64,000 bases of DNA from Chondrosia reniformis (lineage: Eukaryota > Porifera > Demospongiae > Chondrillida > Chondrillidae). The notes under the pieces are model-generated. The model saw only the letters and a program-made list of their open reading frames with translations, had not been told where the DNA came from and did no database searches. Within the stretch, counting starts at the first letter, position 1. The number at the start of each line of letters is the position of its first letter. The translations under genes were made by a program, and so were the position numbers. The DNA lies in NCBI GenBank assembly GCA_947172415.1, contig OX359190.1:6696001-6760000 (forward strand). The letters are read 5' to 3'. Positions 21,851-32,655 of the stretch are shown here, one piece after another.

Positions 21851-22490
21851 CTCTCTGCTGGGTCTAAGCCTATTTCTAGTAATGAAGTTGTAGATAGATC
21901 TGTAAAGCCTTTGCCACCTGTTTTGTTGTTATCATTAGATCCAGTTACTGTGGAGAGTTTAAAAGCAATCTGTAGTCAACTTTTTGAAGGGCAAATTGTC
22001 ATAGGCATACTGTGTTCTATATATATGTAAGTCTGTAAGGATAAATCATTATACTATGGGTTCTTGTGAAGGTAGGTCTCATGCAAATAGTCGAGTGTGG
22101 GCATATGAAAGCACTGAAATGCAAGATAGGAAACTTTACAGGCCTAATCATTTCATTGAGGTATCTGTTCAGGTTTCAATAAATGGATTAACAAGTGTAC
22201 ACCATGTTTGGTTTGCCAATGTAAACTTTTTTATTGCAGATGAATTTAGATGGTGGCTAGGGAAACCTAGTGAAATTTGGAGTAGTTTTTCGGAATACAT
22301 TCAGTCTTTATTCTCATTCAATGCATTTGTTGGCATGCCATCTGGCTGGAAACAGATGTTAATTTTGGAAGTAGGTGTGGTCTTGACAGGGTACCCATTA
22401 TTAGCCAAGTTTCTTTATAATGATAGATTATTTGCCACCCTTATGAGAAATTTTTGCATGCTAGATATAACTGCTGCCTTGATTATATAG
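21850..22490 (+). pseudogene. Transposon-like relic of unknown family
   Basis: An open segment (about 21850-21990: VVDRSVKPLPPVLLLSLDPV) is followed by 22056-22490. The latter contains HFIEVSVQVSIN, VHHVWFANVNFFI and WLGKPSEIWSS. The HVWFAxVNxF...GKPxxxW pattern resembles the C-terminal part of large uncharacterised transposon proteins I recall from cnidarians. No domain name can be given and no ends are visible. Confidence 0.3.
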
Positions 22491-23187
22491 TTGGATTAGT
22501 AATGGATATGCCATGGCCCATGGCCATTTTTATTGAGCTGTGAGGAAAAGGTATATAAGCTATGCAGTAATACTGCTGAATGTGGCTATTCCTTCACTGA
22601 GCTCACAGTATACCACACTGATGAGAGCAAAGAAGCTTGAAACTGCTTAAATAGCTGTCTGTGGTTCTATATCAGAAAGTACTGTAGTACTCTCTATGTA
22701 GGGATGGTACCGGCTCTTTCATTTTCCCTATACATTTGTATAGGAGTGAAATCCAAAATAGGCTGAAACTCGCCGAAAAAAGTATGTATAGTTAAAAATA
22801 GATCAGCCATGCTGTAAACTGGCCTTTAAGGCAAGCAACCGTGTTCTGCTAGCAAATGAACGAACTTTAAAATAACCCATTTTCGTTTCTTCTTCATCTT
22901 CTTCGCCCACTGTAACTAAAAAAGGAAATAAACTTTTGGACTACTTCTTAAGCGCAAATACTCTAAATTTTCTGAGCTCTAATCTTTTGTAGAAGCGAGA
23001 GTGATATCGTTATTATTGAGCATGACGGTTTTCATGGTCAAGGTTTCAATAAATTTGCCATTTTAATGACGTCATAATCAGTCAACCAAAATGGTTTTAA
23101 ATACAAATCTAATTCCTAGCTCATGCGCCATAAAAGTGCAGAAACCAAAAATTTCTAAAAAAAATAGTGAGAATGTAAGGATGGCAC

Positions 23188-23328
23188 AAAATGTACAGAA
23201 ACAAGAAAGGGATGTTACACAATGAAGCATTAGCTATGCATGAATATTACAAGCAAGGGTGTTGTATGATTCATGTGTAGTTAATACTTCACTGTGTAAC
23301 ATCCCTTTCTTGTTTGTGTACATTTTCA
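23188..23328. repeat. Hairpin MITE
   Basis: Arms of about 40 bp ('aaacaagaaagggatgttac' and complement) flank a roughly 55-bp spacer. The arms match with two or three mismatches. Part of the arm resembles the arms of the larger hairpin at 32240-32655 ('gaaacaagaaagtgatcat' in its 38.8-kb relative). Confidence 0.7.
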
Positions 23329-23469
23329 CTATTATTGTAGAATTTTTTTAATATTTCTAGTTATGTATAGATTATGTATTAAATGGTATTATGGTACGGT
23401 AGAACATGTAGCTATAATTCTATTAATTAATAATGTTACGTATATAGCCATGGATGAGTATTATGTATA

Positions 23470-23640
23470 TACTATATACAGTACAAGTTACAATATACTA
23501 AGGTGATCTAATAGATAAATAAATAAATAATATAATATAAATAAGTCATATGGACGGCTCCAAGAAAGGACCAAGAAACAGAATGGGCATATTATAATGT
23601 TTAGGGTATAAAACTCATTTTAAATTGTTAGCTAATTACA
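23470..23640. repeat. Dispersed repeat R3, copy 1
   Basis: 'cagtacaagttacaatatac' through 'gggtataaaactcattttaa' recurs at 51855-51995 in the same orientation. Around it, 'cacagtgcaagttacaa' words are repeated at 23650-23800. Noncoding. Confidence 0.7.
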
Positions 23641-23960
23641 CTCAAGTACACTACACAGTGCAAGTTACTAGCAAATATATAAAATATTAAAATTACCATC
23701 AAGTACTACACAGTACAAGTTACAAATTTAAGAGATCCAAGTGACTATGTAATATAAAAATTACTAGCTACACAGTGCAAGTTACAAATTTAAAGAGATC
23801 CAAGTAACCCCAAGGAAAATCAGTATTTCAAATAGTACGTATAGTTGTAGGCTTTGAAATCCTCAACTACTGTCTAGAGCGTAGTTGTTGATGCCGATCA
23901 TCCAATTGCAAGGTAGAACACATGGCCTACGAATTACCTTTTCACAATATATATATATAT

Positions 23961-24330
23961 CAGACCTGCCAAGACACACGCATTAGGCGTGTGTCACACG
24001 CATTTCTGCTACACCTCCATCTCACACGCACACCAAGCTCAATCTCCAGCAAACTTCAATAGAGCTGGATGGGTGTACAAAATTTAAATAAATTTATGTG
24101 AACCACCTGAGATGAACATTAACAGCCTTAGATAAAAGTCTGAGTTACAGCAGAGTAGGTATGCTCATCCTAATGTAGCCGCACTCTGGTCTTCCTGCAA
24201 CTTTTTGTTCTGCTCTGACGATCTAGCCTCCATTTTTGCTGACGTCACAAATTGATAAATATGGCTGCCTTTGAATATATGGGTACGGTCGAATCTCCAG
24301 CATCCTCACTAATGTAACTTGGCAGCTCTG
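23961..24330. mobile_element. hAT-type MITE inserted in an AT microsatellite
   Basis: The left end CAGACCTGCCAAGACACACG and the right end inverted, CAGAGCTGCCAAGTTACATT, share 12 of the first 13 bases. Both flanks are (AT)n, so the 8-bp duplication cannot be told from the microsatellite. It is 370 bp long and noncoding. Confidence 0.65.
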
Positions 24331-24758
24331 ATATATATATATACTTGCAATTGTCCATGTGTAGGAATAAGGAGTGTTATATATTATGCATGTTTAAATA
24401 CAATCAAGTGCTACACAGTGCAAGTTACAAATTTATACACGGATGCAAGTGACTCCCAAGATAATCACACTGAGGTATTATCGCTCCGCTGCCGATACAG
24501 TTCTCCAAATTTGGAATATTGGAACGTCTTGCGCAACATTTGGGACAATTTGGAACAAATTGCACATTACCGCGTGTGACTTGGACAGACATACATTGTG
24601 CAATATCTCCTAAATAGGGCATTTAAGTTGGAACAATTTGGAACATCTTGCTTCACGCAAAATGACAGAGACGTTACGGCCGTTGTAATCACCAATAAAT
24701 GATAAAATGCGTAAGTTTACTCAAAGTATACGTGATTAAACGATTTTGAATTCTATTC

Positions 24759-26263
24759 GGATCAACTAAAGTATACGATCACGGCCATTTAACCGCATGG
24801 GATGAGGTCACCGATTATGTCATTGACACCCTAACCGTCGATGACGTCAGTCAATTAGAAAGACCGTGAAGAGAGGCAAGGGACAGCTACTGGGCCTGTC
24901 TAACATGATAGTGACAGAGTAACAGACCAGCAAGTAAAAAAGAGTCCAACTAAAAATGACAAATACAAAGAACTCAAAATGCGCAGTGAACAAATACAAA
25001 GAACTCAAAATGCGTGGTGACTAGTTTTCTTAGGACTCTAAACTGGATACTCTGTGGCGATATCTCTCAGCAGGCTCGCAAAGACTGCGGATGATGACCC
25101 TCCGTACTTGTCTTTCGACAGAAATTCATTCAGGTAAAATGGGATGAATTCGTGCTTGCATCCTTCATCTTCTTCAGTTTGCCCTTTGCGTGTTCCCAGT
25201 AACTCTCCATATTGTTTGTATGTACCCCAGTTACTGGATCTTTGAAGTGGAGACTGTGGTTCACAGTTGAATGCGAAGAGACATTAGGTAATACACCAAC
25301 ACGGCGGTATACGCTCCACTGGTCTGAATAGATGATTGTGCCTGGTCTGACGTGGCCTTGTATAATGGGAAGCAATGTCACTGCATCCCTTCATTGGACA
25401 ACCTCCATGTAACCATGTGCAGGACTGGTGGACGTGTGAGCCATTCCAAATACTCACACTTCATCTCTGGGTGGGTATCCCCGATCAATGATGCTGTATT
25501 ACAGGGCAATAACAGACCATTAATATAATGTACCTGTATTATTACTATAGTCATTACACCCCCCAGTACAATCACTTTCCTGCTTACTTTGCATTTGTGT
25601 ACAAATAGCAACTCATCTATTTGTACCAACATACCATTTCCTCCAAGCATTGTTGGGCCATCATTTATGAGCCGAGTTGAGCAGACATCCCTGCAAAACT
25701 GGTACACATCCACTGCTGTAACCTCTGATATCTCAGCTTGAAGTGCAGCAGTGCACACACCCACATCCATGCTCCATAGGTATAGCAGGAAGATCCACTT
25801 GTTTAATGGCAACTTGGATTTTACAAAAAAACTACCTGCTCGGATGGTCTTCATTGTGTGGCAACATGTGCAGTGTAGCCTTCCTTTGAGCCCCCCTGTT
25901 CTGTCCGCTCTCTAAAAACCATGGCAGTGCCATAGTTGCATTTCTGGCAGTCCATACTAGAGGCCAGCAATCCCTTATTTTTCATCCAGTCAATTAGTTT
26001 ACTTTTCTCTCCAAAAATAATAGCTCCAAGGGAAAACAGAGACATTTTGGCTAAAACAACACTAGCACGTGATCCAGTACATAAATGAATGTATAATTGT
26101 ATTCATTGTTATTTCATTAATTGACGAAATGTATCAAAAATGCGCTAAATTCTCAATGGTCTTTCAAATTGACTGACGTCATCGTCGGTTAGGGTGTCGA
26201 GACGTAATCGATGACGTCATCCCATGCGGTTAAATGGCCGTGATCGTATACTTTAGTTGATCC
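24759..26263 (-). mobile_element. Merlin-2 transposon with perfect 8-bp target duplication
   Basis: The ends are GGATCAACTAAAGTATACGA and its complement, and the imperfect inverted repeats run about 105 bp. TTCTATTC occurs directly before 24759 and directly after 26263, an exact 8-bp duplication as expected for Merlin. The GGATCAA start is shared with Merlin-1. The transposase inside is broken. Confidence 0.93.
25130..26045 (-). pseudogene. Merlin-2 transposase, inactivated
   Basis: It starts MSLFSLGAIIFG at 26045 and has a zinc ribbon (CQKC...CTCC). The frame shifts near 25893 at a run of six C (plus strand); one more C would join the two frames. It continues KTIRAGSFFVKSKLPLNKW to the first Asp in VQIDELLF, then an intron with GTAAGC donor. 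After the intron a TGA stands where Trp is expected (V*VFG), and a second stop lies near the ORF start at 25381. Asp in IYSDQWSVYRR and Glu in NMESYWEHAKGKLKK remain. This is the same family as the transposase at 11716-12787. Confidence 0.88.
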
Positions 26264-27170
26264 TTCTATTCTATAGGCCTTTAAAGGCTGGTAGACTTAT
26301 TCACTACATTGAGAATGGGCTCTCGATCGAGCGCAAATAGTATACTGATTTATTAGAATAGGTACCTTACGAAGTTGAACACACAAACAATATATCGAGT
26401 TAGAAATGACCTATACAAAAATTACTAGCTTCGGTAGTAAAGATGGTTACTTTAAATTCATGAATGACGCAACTTCAGATAATGAAATTACTTGGCAAGC
26501 GGGTTTGTGACTAAGAATCATAAGTTGTTGCGGCAGATCAACCTTACAAACGGATTCACTCAATTATAAACGTATACTGTAGAGAATAGCACGTATATAT
26601 ACATTGCCTGAAGTGTGATTCTATGGTTCTATACACTACAAAATTGTGTATGGTTGCTTACATTCACCATACATATATAAACAGATCTAGAAAGCACGCA
26701 AATACCTATAGCAAATTCATGTATATATAGATATGCTTGCTTCATATAATCGTGAGTCCTGGCAAGTAGTGACTAAGTGTGGGAAAGAGGAAATTAACAA
26801 TTAACTGGCAAGCACAGCAGTGACTAAGTGTGACAATGTGATTAAGAAACCACAAAGACTATAAACATATGTATGCCCTTTGATATTACTTCACAAGAGA
26901 TGGAGGAGCTCAGTTTTAATACATAAATGCATACAAAGAACAACACAATGTACAAACATAACAAATGCATGAAATCTCCGCAGATATAAGTATACAAGAA
27001 TTGCAGAAGTAGAATACCATATACAGTAAAGCACAGTTGACTTCTGTGATTGAGTGACTCAGTGTTGTTATTGTGGTTGCTGTCTTGGCACATTGAGTCA
27101 GCATTGTAGTAGTGTATATAGAGTAGTGGGACACACAAGCTGCAGTTTCAACAATGAAATATATGTAATC
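26264..27170. other. Noncoding stretch right of Merlin-2
   Basis: AT-rich, with short tandem words such as 'agtgactaagtgtg' twice near 26770-26840. No gene or terminal repeat is recognised. Confidence 0.3.
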
Positions 27171-27171
27171 A

Positions 27172-29161
27172 CTATGCCAAAGACTGGACCATCAAAAAGT
27201 GAATGGAGAAGACGTCTTATTGACTATACAAAGGGAGTTTTTACCTTTCACAAAGGCCAAAAGCCAGCAAAGGAATCTTGATGGGGAAAGGAACTGGCAA
27301 ACATAGACCGGTGACCTAGAAAATCATTTCACCTAGCAACCACCAATGGCCTTGAAAAGGAATTCCAATGTACCTGTGGATATCACAGGAAGGCTGCAGA
27401 ACGATCACTAGCTGCAACTGATTCTCTCAATGTAAGCGTGTACTTGCATACTTCCACCCTCTATATGATAATTGTATATAAATTGTAGGTTTCAAGAGAT
27501 AGTTCCAGCAATTTACCAACTACTCCCACAAATGTGGCACCAATCACTAAGTCTTTTGAAGGCACATGTACAACTACCGCTGTTATGGGAAATACATCAA
27601 TATATGAGGTATGCATAATATATTGCTGAAAGAAATAACAATATCAGACAAGTGCATTTAAGCATTAAAATTTCTTTACATCTCGTAAATAAATTGAATA
27701 TGAAGTATATAAACTTTAAGTTACTTTACTCTCCATAGATGTCTTCAAGTCCAGTTATTTCTATGGCACCCACTACCTTGTTTCCACCATCATTCTCGGT
27801 GACTGTCAACCCCAATGCTCCTCTTGATTCTGCAAATACAGAAGTCATTTTAAAGGTTATTATGTGTGTATATACCAACAGCATGCTGAATAATATATAC
27901 ACAAGCATGTATATATATTATAATTACATTGGCATGGCATAGGGATATATATACATATTTTTAGGTGGCCACTTGTACTGAATCCAAGGGTCTAGGAACT
28001 CCTCCAACAAAACTGATGGCTGTTAGTGAACACAAAACAAGCACATCAACTACTACATTGGCATCTGGACCGTCTGAGGTATATATAATTCATGTTGATG
28101 TGTTTAGTAATGTAGTATAGTATAAATTCCTGCATGCATGGTGTATTATACGTAATCAGCTATACAGCACGAATCAAGTAGTATATGCATATGCACTGCA
28201 TGCAAGTTACAAACCAAAAAATATTACCCTTATACCAATCATATATCTACTATACAGATATTTTGTTCCATGTTTCATTTTAGGGAGCCTCCACATCTCA
28301 ATTGGTGACCTTTATGAAGAGGCAGAACATTGATTATAGTCTTAGACTACCTCAAGGCTGGGAAAAAATGTTAAACCCACAGATAGAGACTGGATTGGCC
28401 GTTCACTCTTCATTGCAAAGGGAAAACTTACAACATCACTTAAGATTTGGTGGTATCCACCTCAAATAACCCATTGCACCTCCCAGCCTAACCCCACTTC
28501 ATACCATTTAAGAAGATTGATGCTTTGGATGCCAAGGAAAATGTGGAGTATAGATTTCTATTGTCCCCGCTGTGAGCCCAGGCAATCACTTAGCTCGAAA
28601 GGGTTATACAATTGAGTGAGATTGGTATTAGATCTCAAGGATTATTATAACCTTGCTGGTGAATACATGGATTGCAAGGTGTGCCACAGGACCTTTGGCC
28701 ACTTTTATCCCAGGAACCTCGGCAAACGCAGTTAATTTCCAAGCCTACTTACTAGATGGCATTACAAGATGGAATGCTGCATGAGCTACAGAGGCCACAG
28801 GGACACCAAGGCTAATTTGAGAACCTTTGACACAAGATTGCAAAATCAAGTCAACCATCTCAGCCAGGTTATCTATCACAAAGATATTGTTCCAGACTTC
28901 ACACCACCAGCTGAGTATACAGGCGAACATTTAGGGGTGCAGTACTTGTACAAACAATCAGGGGAAAATCTATGTATGCCTAGTGAGGACTTGGAGAAGC
29001 AAATTGATGAAGGATTTGAAGATTTTCAAGAAGACCCTCAACCTCAAGAAGATGTAGCTATGGAGGCCATTAGCTACACTATTCCAGAGGATGAGGATAC
29101 AGATAGTGACAAAGAAGAATCAGTAAGTTCCAAATCTGAATGCATGGTGCATGATTCATAA
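27172..29161 (+). pseudogene. Degraded multi-exon transposon-like gene (zinc-binding DUF6729-like region)
   Basis: A start MPKTGPSKSEWRRR (27172) is followed by Ser/Thr/Pro-rich exons with good splice sites (for example about 27490-27607, 27739-27857, 27964-28078 and from 28284). The last region reads FMKRQNIDYSLRLPQGW, then with frame breaks WWYPPQI, LMLWMPRKMWSIDFYCPRC, LVLDLKDYYNLAGEY and CKVCHRTF. An acidic tail (28840-29161: LGVQYLYKQSGE..) ends it. From memory the CPxC...YYNLA.EYxxCxxC pattern belongs to a large transposon-associated family (DUF6729-like) common in fishes and cnidarians. At least three stops or frame breaks make this copy non-functional. Confidence 0.45.
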
Positions 29162-29458
29162 AAGTATAGGCTTATCCTAAAGAATCCAACATGTCTACGG
29201 CCAGCAATTAAAGTTTCCTTTTATTTTCTAATTACAGTGGAACCTCCCTTAACGGACACCTCCTGATAGCGGACACCTCGCTAGTGCGGACACATTGTTG
29301 CGGTCCCGATTGAAAAGCCATTAACCACGATACAATGGCACCCTCCCAAATACGGACACCTCTCTATTCCGTATTGCGGACACGTAAATAGGTCCCAACG
29401 TATTTATTAATATACAAAATAAACTCTATAATACGGACAGTATTAATAAGTTTAAGTT

Positions 29459-29872
29459 TCAGTCAGATGATTCTGGCAAGAGCGATCTTTCTCTGAGTCT
29501 TGACAGCATCCCTTCGAGCCGTTGAATATACTTTTGTGGCCCATACAGATGATAAACACAAGGGACTTCCAGTCCATACCCAGTGCCGCGATTGACCCTT
29601 TCCCCAGTAATTTCGACCATACCTTTGTTGCAGTCTCTCGCAAGGAATGACGAGATAAGCGGAGCAAAATTGTATGGAATATGCCCGACTATTGTACCGT
29701 CTGCCTTTAATATCGCAACAGTGCACTTATCCCGACAATTTTCGGGCTCTCTCTTCAGGTTTAACATCTGTCCAGTTCTTGGTTGCCAGTGTTCTTGGTA
29801 GGCATGAGCTCCTCTTACAAAAGAACGAATCTCGCAGAAATCTGAAGTCACTTCTGCTGGCTGACTTGCCAT
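29459..29872 (-). CDS. HIRAN-domain protein of Tigger-2, open (about 137 aa)
   Basis: It starts MASQPAEVTSDF (start matched to Tigger-1). The HIRAN pattern covers about residues 18-125: FVRGAHAYQEHWQP, MLNLKREPENCRDKCTVAI, GTIVGHIPYNFAPLI, EITGERVNRGTGYGLE, VPCVYHLYGPQKY. A short helical C-terminus follows. HIRAN domains of HLTF and Rad5 bind free 3' ends of single-stranded DNA. Here the domain stands alone, without helicase or nuclease. It lies wholly inside the transposon, divergent from the transposase. A role in handling transposon or repair ends is inference. No breaks are seen in the frame. Confidence 0.85.
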   Translation of the reverse strand: MASQPAEVTSDFCEIRSFVRGAHAYQEHWQPRTGQMLNLKREPENCRDKCTVAILKADGTIVGHIPYNFAPLISSFLARDCNKGMVEITGERVNRGTGYGLEVPCVYHLYGPQKYIQRLEGMLSRLRERSLLPESSD

Positions 29873-29902
29873 AGTCGTGGCTTCCTTTGTGGTGCACACA
29901 AT

Positions 29903-29945
29903 CAAAGGGCAAGGGCAAGGTGATTGACCTTGGCCTTGCCCTTTG
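29903..29945. promoter_or_regulatory. Inverted repeat between the two divergent genes of Tigger-2
   Basis: Two 19-nt arms (CAAAGGGCAAGGGCAAGGT and its complement, one mismatch) flank a 5-nt spacer. They lie exactly between the HIRAN and transposase start codons. The arms also contain an AGGGCA/AGGGCA direct repeat. The position suggests a shared bidirectional promoter or a protein-binding site; this is not proven. Confidence 0.6.
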
Positions 29946-29974
29946 ACTGTTCAACATGTGTATGTTAGTGCAAA

Positions 29975-31651
29975 ATGGCTCTTTCCACCACAAAAAAGCG
30001 CAATGAACTGTCACTTCAGAAAAAGTATGAGTTACTGCAGATGGCAGAGAAGAACCCAACACTGGGAGTTAGAAAACTGGCTGAATACTTTAGCATTGGC
30101 AAGACACAGGCATCCACCATCCTGAAAAACAAGATTACCATTCTTGAAAGTTATGAGGGTAATGCCTCCAGTGACATATGTCGTTCTCTAAAAAGGGCAC
30201 GTACCTCACAATTTGCTGATGTCAATGATCGGCTGTACGATTGGTACCTCATGGCTGTTCATAAGAACATCTATCCTGATGGTCCCAAGATATGTCAGAA
30301 AGCCAAGGAGATTGCACAGCACCTGGACATCTCTGACTTCAAGGCATCCAATGGGTGGCTAGAAAAATGGAAATTGAAACACAACATTCAACAGATGACC
30401 ATTAGTGGGGAGTCAGGCGAAGTCAAAGGTGAAACGGTTGACTCTTGGAAAGAGCGCATCCCAGAGATAATTCATGGTTACAGTGCCAAGGATATCTGGA
30501 ACATGGAAGAAACAGGCTGCTTCTGGAGGGCTTTGCCAGACAAAGGCTTAGGATAGAAGGGGAAGTTATGCAAAGGGGGCAAGAGTTGCAAACAGAGGGT
30601 GACAGTAGCATTTTTTGTAAATGCTGCAGGAGGCAAAGAAGGTATCAAACCAATTGTTGTCTGGACATCTGAAAACCCTCGATGCTTCAAGGGAGTGGAT
30701 AAAAGTTGCTTACCAGTGAGCTTTTACAGCCAGGTAAAGTCCTGGATGACAGGAGACATTATGCACCGTGTCCTTCTCAAGGTAAACAATCATTTGAAGT
30801 CACAAAGCCACTCAATTGCACTGCTAATGGATAATGCTGGATGCCACCCACAAAATCTTTTAGGAAAATACAGCAACATCAAAATCCTGTTTCTTCCTCC
30901 TAACACCACCTCAGTTCTTCAGCCCCTTGACCTTGGAATCATCAAGAACTTCAAGGTACACTATCGTAAGCTTCTCATGCAGCATGTCCTTGCCAAAATT
31001 GAGGAGTGCTCAAGCGCTCATGAAGTGGTCAAGTCAGTCAACATCCTACTAGCATGCAGATGGGTTGCACAGGCATGGGAGTTGGTGTCATCTGACACCA
31101 TTAAAAAATGCTTCCGAAAGGCTGGGGTTGTCAACTCTGATTTTGATCCAGTCTCACGTGATGTCAATATAGCTGATGACCCATTTGCAGATCTGGAAGT
31201 AGACAGTGAGACAGGAGAGCTAGAAGACATGATCAAAGGGATCAGATCTAGAGATTGCTGCTCTGCGGATGAGTTTACCACTGCTGATGAAGACCTACCT
31301 GTTTGTCAGGACTATGCTGATGACAGCTGGGAGGATGACTTCCTAGCTGATATTGCTCCAAGCAAGAAGAAGAAAGATTCTGATGAGCGCCAAGAACAGG
31401 AAGATGAGGAGGAGGAGAAGGAAGAGGAGAATGGGGAGGGAGATTCTTTCTGCACGCCTGTGCTACCCAAGCTAACAACCTTTCACCAAGCAATGCAGAG
31501 CCTAGATGATGTTGCTGCATTTTTAGATTACAAGGGGTACACTTCTGAAGCAACAGAAATTAGCCGTGTAACAAATGTGGTTGCAGCACTTCACTACTCT
31601 GCGCTTACTAAAGCCAGGCAGACAACATTGGATGATTATTTCCATAAATAG
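29975..31651 (+). pseudogene. Tigger-2 transposase, one nonsense codon and altered first Asp
   Basis: One frame of 558 codons is broken only by TAG at 30554-30556, where Tigger-1 has Gln (GFGQKS). It has a CENP-B/psq-like HTH (LQKKYELLQMAEKNPTLGV), a second DNA-binding region (SQFADVNDRLYDWYLMAVHK; KASNGWLEKWKLKHNI) and a DDE_1 core. WNMEETGCF carries Glu in place of the first catalytic Asp (residue about 178; Tigger-1 has WNMDETG). The second and third Asp are in IALLMDNAGCHP and VLQPLDLGII. A long acidic, Glu-rich C-terminus ends TTLDDYFHK, like the TLHDYFTQQ of Tigger-1. Two independent lesions indicate an inactive copy. Confidence 0.9.
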
Positions 31652-31877
31652 TGTAGTTTAGCAGTGTATCATGACAGTAGCATTTCTGTTTAACTAAATG
31701 CATATTTTTTGGCTACACTATAGAATATTAACAATATGTTTGTAATTACATTGCCTATCTTTGCATATAAATGTAATTAATACATATTTAATGGCAAACC
31801 TCTAAAATCAGGACACCTCCATAATCAGGACACTTGGATCTGGTCCTGAGGGTGTCCTTATTATGGAGGTTCCACTG

Positions 31878-32240
31878 TATTGTCAATTAACACCGATGGG
31901 ATTTTCGGTTGCATTTGAGTGTTTGCAGTCGTTTTTGCATGCTTTTCTAAAACACCAAACATGTTTCGATGCTCTACAACCTTCACAAAGTGATAAACCT
32001 GAAATAGGGCAAATTCTGAAATTCCTCATTTTTCTTATTTTTTCAAATGAGCTAGCCCAAACATGCGAACTTACGCGGGTACATACAAATACTAAATCGT
32101 CATGAATGTTTCTGAACTAGGGAATAGGCTACCCTAGATTTCAACGCGCTCCATTCGAAGCGTGTTACTTTTGAATGTTCCAAATTTTGGGCCTCTTGGA
32201 ACGCCATTTTTTAATTAGGTTTCAAATTCTCTGTATAAAG
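31878..32240. other. Spacer between Tigger-2 and hairpin MITE
   Basis: No gene is seen. The part near 32200 ('cgccattttttaatt') is similar to 38595, so it may be the outer flank of the composite repeat that carries the hairpin. Confidence 0.35.
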
Positions 32241-32655
32241 TAAATAAAAACATTTACAAAATGAAATGAGAAGTAGGGATGGCAGTCCCTGCAACAGTAC
32301 CCATCACATCTAGAAAAAGCAATGTAACAAGACAATGATCATATAATAAGGCTAACAATACACATATGGAATATATACTGCCTCAAATTTCAGTGACTTA
32401 AAAATACACATCACTTCCATATCTGGGCGCACTATCCCTACTTCAGCCATCATGGTGCGCCCAAACATGGAAGTGATGTGTATTGTTCAGTCACTGAAAT
32501 TTGAGGCAGTATATATTCCATTTGTGTATTGTTAGCCTTATTATATAATCATTGTCTTGTTTCATTGCTTCTTCTAGATGTGATGGGTACTGTTGCAGGG
32601 ACTGCCATCCCTACTTATGTTATTTTTTAAATGTTTTTATTTGCTTGTATTCCTT
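32240..32655. mobile_element. Long hairpin (foldback) MITE
   Basis: Arms of about 180-200 bp are nearly perfect reverse complements around a short centre near 32440. The landmarks are 'agtagggatggcagtccctg' and 'ggcagtatatattcca' in both senses. A shorter diverged relative lies at 38745-38945. No coding. Confidence 0.85.

Larger units (their letters stand above)
29235..31877 (+). mobile_element. Tigger-2: pogo-type transposon with divergent HIRAN gene
   Basis: The left end is CAGTGGAACCTCCCTTAACG and the right end inverted is CAGTGGAACCTCCATAATAA. Both are flanked by TA (29233-29234 and 31878-31879). The length is 2643 bp. Subterminal 'cggacacctc' words repeat at the left end, as usual for pogo ends. 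It contains a minus-strand HIRAN protein gene and a plus-strand DDE_1 transposase whose start codons are about 100 bp apart, so they probably share one promoter region. This is the same architecture as Tigger-1. Confidence 0.93.
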
